Source: JAGRMG01 sp047975215 (GTDB taxonomy: Bacteria > Pseudomonadota > Alphaproteobacteria > Rhodobacterales > Rhodobacteraceae). From it: 31,367 nucleotides of DNA. This document shows positions 31,318 to 31,367 of this stretch, in pieces. The notes beneath the pieces were generated by a model. The model saw nothing but the letters and a program-made list of their open reading frames with translations. It made no database searches and was not told the DNA's origin. Every line of letters begins with the position of its first letter. Position 1 is the first letter of the stretch. The position numbers were made by a program, and so were the translations under genes. The stretch lies in assembly GCA_047975215.1 (NCBI GenBank), contig JBKEDD010000049.1, positions 1 through 31,367 on the forward strand, read 5' to 3'.

Positions 31318-31367
31318 GATACCCCCAAGACCACATCATGGAGACGACATAATCGAGACCCAACGAA

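Larger units (their letters stand above)
30924..31367. other. Gene-free regulatory and hairpin region at right edge
   Basis: No convincing gene is present; the open frames crossing it are broken and of odd composition. It begins with an AT-rich stretch, then has a TATAAT box (31010-31015), two copies of a TTGTAnTACAA palindrome and five GC-rich hairpins. It could be a leader, a non-coding RNA, or an origin-like region of the mobile element. Confidence 0.5.

Overview
This is a high-GC alphaproteobacterial chromosome segment. It is most consistent with Rhodobacterales (Roseobacter/Paracoccaceae). The pointers are a SAM-II riboswitch in front of metZ, an FnrL-type box before a universal stress gene, a FYDLN-acid protein, a fused indolepyruvate:ferredoxin oxidoreductase and a gene resembling the head-spike gene of Rhodobacter gene transfer agents. 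These assignments come from reading the sequence and from family knowledge; no database search was run.

Positions 1-23159 look like ordinary chromosome. The left edge holds the 3' end of an IS630-type transposase. Next come metF and metR, transcribed divergently around a MetR-like operator, then a 2Fe-2S ferredoxin, a lipoprotein with a peptidoglycan-binding-like domain and a glutathione S-transferase. metZ follows, preceded by a SAM-II aptamer and an intrinsic terminator, so methionine synthesis here appears to be controlled both by MetR and by SAM. Then come folE2, trkH, a large beta-helix protein of GhsB type, a secreted beta-barrel-like protein, an ABM-domain protein, a stress protein with an FNR-like box, a secreted protein of unknown role, a TIM-barrel isomerase, the 1145-residue indolepyruvate oxidoreductase with a divergent Lrp/AsnC regulator, a SsuABC/TauABC-like importer with a GntR regulator, a YgjP-like metallopeptidase and a FYDLN-acid protein.

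A tRNA-Ala(GGC) gene at 23160-23235 marks the junction with an integrated mobile element that runs off the right edge. A large serine recombinase lies head-on against the tRNA, and its last 20 or so codons are read from the antisense strand of the tRNA. Upstream of it in the same direction are a 107-residue protein, a 92-residue protein ending in the exact SSB C-terminal tip (DDDIPF), a 118-residue membrane protein, a TraG/VirD4 coupling protein and a 42-residue protein. Divergent cargo follows: a protein with a possible helix-turn-helix, a minimal LMW tyrosine phosphatase, a small serine resolvase, a small secreted protein and a long, probably coiled-coil protein. The last 440 bases have no convincing gene. 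They hold a TATAAT box overlapped by one of two copies of a TTGTAnTACAA palindrome, followed by an array of five GC-rich hairpins. No relaxase, no mating-pair genes and no second att copy are visible, so the element continues beyond the window.

The least explained features are the SSB-tail mimic in the coupling-protein operon, the hairpin array behind the palindromic operators, and the regulator-like/LMW-phosphatase pair.
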